DNA of 64,000 nucleotides, taken from assembly GCA_013398295.1 (NCBI GenBank), contig VZSF01005558.1, forward strand, positions 1 through 64,000, given 5' to 3'. Of the stretch, positions 59,601-64,000 are shown in pieces. The stretch is from Chionis minor (taxonomy: Eukaryota; Chordata; Aves; Charadriiformes; Chionididae). Under the pieces are notes generated by a model. The model ran no database searches, had not been told where the DNA came from, and saw only the letters and a list, made by a program, of their open reading frames with translations. The position numbers and the translations under genes are program-made. Position 1 is the stretch's first letter. Each line of letters starts with the position of its first letter.

Positions 59601-62600
59601 CCTCCAAGGGGCTGCAAGGCAGGCGACAGTCCCCGAGGGGGCTGCAGAGAGAGGCCAGCGTGTGCCGCACGTGCCGGCGCTGGGGATGGCTCGGGCAACT
59701 GGAGGAGACGATGCTTTCAGCTTTGATTAGCCACGTGCCTGGCTGCCAGCAGGCAGAGCCGCCCTGCCCGCACCCAGGGGCTGCTCGCACAGTAGCGGCG
59801 CCAAAATCCATCTTTCTCGTTTCCAAGGGCGGGTGGGGAGAAGCCAACACGCATCAGCCTTGCGGGCTTGATTTCTCTACCGGGACTTGACACCAGCCGT
59901 TCCTCCAGCGGCTTCAACCCTCCCAGCCCTCCGTCTCTTCCTTGCAAGGTGAGACAAAGCCCCTCACTCCCTACTGCACATTCCACGTGCTTGTCTCACC
60001 TGTTTGAACCCAGCCCCTACAATGATTTCATGCACTGAAGCACTCCTTGTTTAATCCATCATGGCCAGGACAAGGCTGATGAGTCCCAGGGGCTCGTCCA
60101 TCCCCTGGCATCTGGTCCCAGGAAGGGCTTGGGCGACTCCTGTGCTTCCACAGGGCTTGGATGGTGCCGTACAGGGCAGAGCAATTCTGCCTTACCAGTT
60201 GTCACCAGGAAACCTGGCATATTATATCGCAAATTAACTGAAGTAATTGAAGTTGTGCAAACACAATTTATCCTAGCAGGATTCACAGCTGTGACTGAAT
60301 TGGCTTTGTTTTCAGCTTTGAAGTTTTCCCCGCTGACCAGACGCTGAGGGTTGTGTTGGTTACCCTCCTGCAGAAAGGCATTGCGCTACAGACAGCTTGG
60401 CGTCTCTCTTTCTTGCAAGTTTCCCTGGAATATGCTATGGTGGAGCATCACTCTCACGTCCTGTCCAACGACTTTTGAAGCCTCCTTAGCCCCTTGCCCC
60501 TGCAGGCACCCATCCAGGCGGGTGAGTCCTGCGCCCTGAGGTGGAGCTGCAGGAGCTGCTCAGCCTGGCCAGGTGAAGGTGCCTCACAGGCTTCTGAGCT
60601 CCCGGGGCTGTTGCCGCTGCAGAAAGCAACTGGTGATATTTGGGAGGAGGCACTGCTCCTCTGGGACATCTACCGGCACCCCCTCTCCAGGGCTGCTGTG
60701 ACAAAACTCCAGTACATACGACATGTCATTGTGTTCAGCTGCCTGCCCTGGGCTTCAGGATGGTCACTTTGCTTATTCCTTGCTGCCCTGCTCCTGCCAG
60801 ACTATCTCTGCCTTCTGCTTTTGAACTTCATGCTGCAGAGCTGCTCCAACCAGATACCCCACAGGCATCCCTTAAATTGCTTGTGTGAGCGTGGAGAGGA
60901 TAGGGGGGGCTCGCATAATTGAAACAATCCTTCTCTCAATCCATCTTCTGCAGTGTTTATGCCTCATGCTTTGTCTCTGATGTTTAGACCAAGCTGATAG
61001 CCACAGTATTAGTAACTTGTTTGTATAATAATTGCTGCTTAAGATAAATGATTCATAAAGTCCTACCAGGCTTGGAAACGGTGTAAACGGGGAAAGCAGC
61101 TGGAGGACAGCAGTGGGATACTAATTAGAGACCACCGTGGGGAAGTAAATGTATGAAGACTGGGGAAGAGGGGGGATTAATCCAGCCCCCAACGCTGGAG
61201 AGCATCCTGCTTCCAGCGCTCACCTGCAGCACAGGGGCAGAGCCCAAGCTGTCCGGCCAAGCGGGGCATCAGTCCTGAGATAAGCGGTCTGCAAGAGAGC
61301 CGCTAGGAACCATGAAGGGCAGGAGGGATATGAGTGTTAGAGCCAGGATGAGCAGCTCTGAGATCTCAGGAATAAGGAAGCAGACAGAGGGGACAGGGCT
61401 GAACAGCCAGCCCCGGGTGACAGCAGGCAAGCTGGCAGGTGGGACTCACAACATCTGGCATGGACGATCACCGACCCCCCAGCTCAGCCGAGACCCCGAA
61501 GCAGGTGAGGAGGTGGCCTGCTGTTGAACAGGAGCACACAGACTAGGTGCACACAAGCCATCTGCTCCGTCAGCTCTGTGTGGCTATCACCAGCTTTACA
61601 GCTCCAGGTTTAACCCTCCGCATGGACAGAATACAACAGATGGGGGCGGAGGGGCAGAGAGTGACAATGAACTGCATTTCCAGGCGACCAGAAAAAAACC
61701 TTTGGAAGTGGGAAACAGTTATTCCACGTACCTGCGTGTGTACTCACAGCACATCTACTGCTAACCGCGTGAGCTGTGGTGGATGCTGGGTGGAAAGTGC
61801 TCTAGTCCAGCCATGGGACCAGTCTGAGGACAAGTCATAGGAGCAGCTCCGACACAGGCAGCACGCCACGGAAAGGCAAAGGGCTTCCTCTGCCCGCTGT
61901 GCTCCAGGCACCTGCTTACTAAGGAAGCAGAGGCTGCAGGGAAGAGCAAACCAAGACACAGCACTATTCAGCCTGTCATTGACATTAAAAGAGCTGAAAC
62001 TGGTCACTCTCTCCCATAAGAAAGTTAGCAGAAATAGGTTCTTTTACTTTTTACACAACAACTTAGCAAGGGCTGAAGCAGTTCTCTGCCAGCATCCATC
62101 TCTCAGCTGCTGGATGTTGGTGGAGAGGCAATGCAATGTTAGTGTTGCGGCAGCTTTTTAAGGCAAACGGCTGTTAAACAGCAGAAGTTATCACTTGAGA
62201 TCACCTGGGAAGAGCAGCTTGGAAGTGAGGCAGAAGGATGAAAATGTTGGTGTGGGCACTGCCATTGCCTCTCTGTCAGGCTCTGTGGGGTCCCTGCGGA
62301 CCCCTGTAGGGTGCAGTAGGGTGCTGCCCCCAAACACAGACAAAAAGCCCCCTCAGTGCTCACCCCTGTCCAGGCTAGCCCAGTGGCTGGATGACTGAGG
62401 GCTCAAATCAAACACATGTAGGAAGCTGACAGACTACAAATAACAAGATCCCAGATCAGTGGCACAGAGTAGCAAATCTACCCTACTGCAGCAGAGGACC
62501 TGTCCCACCTTGTGCGTCTGACACGGTGCTCCAAAAGCATGATTTTGGGCTGCATCCCAACAGGAGGCCACAGGCACATCCCTGCAGCACTGTCTAGGTC

Positions 62601-64000
62601 CACAGCATCCCGGAAGCTTTCAGCCCCAAAAATCTCAGTGCTGTGGCCCTTTGCAGAACAGCTGATACCACCTGCTTCCCAAAAAAAGAAGCCCTTGAAA
62701 GCAGAAAGCAGCGATGGACAGACATTGTCAGAGCAAGCAGTGAGGGTGACGCCGTGTTTAACCGGGGGGCAGTCCTGGGCTGCTGCGGTCTACCAGCCTG
62801 GGGCGGGACGCAAGAAGGGGTGGGAAGCCAAGACACCTCTCGATTAACACGAAGATCTTGCAAACCTGACCAGGGGCTGGAGCTTGTATGTAACACAAGA
62901 AGTAATTTAAACCTCTTCAGACCGATTCCCGTTTTTAAGGGCTCTTGCATGTGAGCTTCAGGGCAGAGGAGAGGGGTGAAGCATGAGGTTGTGCTCCTGA
63001 ACTGCACTGGGACCCGGTCTGGGAGAGGCTGAGGCAAAAGCTCTTAGTTTTGGGGTTCTCCACCCCATGCCCAGCTGAGCACGCAGGTCTCCGAGAGCAC
63101 GGCTGCTCGCTGCAGGCTGCACCCCCTGCCAACACCATCCCTCCATGCCACCAGGTGTAGTATTAGGAGAGGACAAGAGGTGGCAGCAGCCCTCACCGCT
63201 GCCAGCATCCCTGCAGATGAGCCAGGCATCCCAGTCCCAGTCTCTCCCAGCCCCCTCCACCCCAGGGTAAAGGTGGGAGCCCGCTGAGAGGGGACACACT
63301 GCCGGGGGATGCCTGGCGCAGGCGGACACCGGGGCAGCTTCACGTCCCTTTGCTTAGTGCAACGCCCGCTGTTGAAGGACTGGAGACAGCGCTGAGCTGG
63401 AAGAGCATCCATCACCCTGGGGCAGCTCTGGCCTGCAAGTCCAGGACCTGCCTCCAGGGATCTGCAAAGCCGGGTGCCCAGGTATCCCCCAGGATATGGC
63501 CCGAGGAGAAGGGACGAAGCATCATGTCTTGCAGTGGTTCTGCTGAACCCTGGGAGCCTTGGGACAAATGAAGAAAATGATAGACTAGAGGGAAATTAAT
63601 AGAGCAGAAAATTTGAAATGATGTGGAAATAATTCCCCCAGCTTAAGAAGAGCTGCTTGTATGCTTAATTTCAGAATACAACTGTTTTCTTGTTGCTAAA
63701 TTACAGTATCAAAGTGAGGGGCCCTGACTGGAACTTGTGGGACATGGGGACATTTCCATGCATGCGGTGAGCTCTCCCGTCTGGAGCAAGGTAAGGGCTG
63801 GGGTCACTTTAGTTTGCCATATGTCTGGGGGTGCGGGATGGTTGTGGCTGTCTTGGAAAAGCCAGTGTGCTTCTTGCCTTCATGAAGATTTGTCCCATTA
63901 ACTTTTCATCCCTAATTTGAGCCTACCATAAAGGTCTGGGGGGAGGACAAGGGAGTGGGGGGGGTGTCTATGAGGTGTCTGCTGGCCCCTTCTCCCCCCT
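56611..64000. other. Intergenic, no gene seen
   Basis: Unique sequence with AT-rich patches near 60.19-60.30 and 60.98-61.10 kb. I looked for exons of EPHA8, the mammalian neighbour on this side, and recognised none. Confidence 0.45.

Overview
The window is avian genomic DNA. It carries many CR1 LINE fragments with the typical octamer tail (repeated ATTCTATG) and one recognisable locus, the complement C1q cluster. All three C1q chains are complete and lie on the minus strand in the order C1QA, C1QC, C1QB (5' to 3'), the order known from mammals. I cannot name the species.

Layout: 1-22.5 kb is intergenic. It holds CR1 copies of at least two subfamilies, a degenerate GTG/TGCA-rich minisatellite near 18.7-19.0 kb, two CpG-rich patches (10.4-11.3 and 15.6-16.3 kb) and a 26-N gap inside a CR1. 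The C1q cluster occupies about 22.4-31.8 kb. Each gene has a non-coding first exon ending in a strong donor, a signal-peptide/first-collagen exon and a collagen/gC1q exon. Both coding exons meet at a phase-1 intron inside a Gly codon. The predicted products are 243 (A), 245 (C) and 244 (B) residues. Each gene has its own poly(A) signal, and a perfect ISRE-type element lies just upstream of C1QA exon 1. The region 32-64 kb is gene-poor: CR1 fragments from young to very decayed, AT-rich stretches that look like conserved non-coding DNA, and a 692-bp direct duplication around a single N that is almost certainly an assembly error. No exon of the mammalian flanking genes EPHA8 or EPHB2 was recognised.

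Functionally, the A, B and C chains assemble through their N-terminal Cys and collagen triple helices into C1q. C1q is the macrophage-made recognition subunit that binds immune complexes and activates C1r/C1s. The most interesting biology is in the collagen stalk. The C1r/C1s-contact Lys is kept in B (Lys79) and C (Lys86) but is Asn81 in A. The stalk hinge is more interrupted than in humans, with Gly-X-Y breaks in all three chains. The N-glycosylation sequon has moved from the A head to the B and C heads. I found no new gene system; the other findings are repeat, structural or assembly observations.
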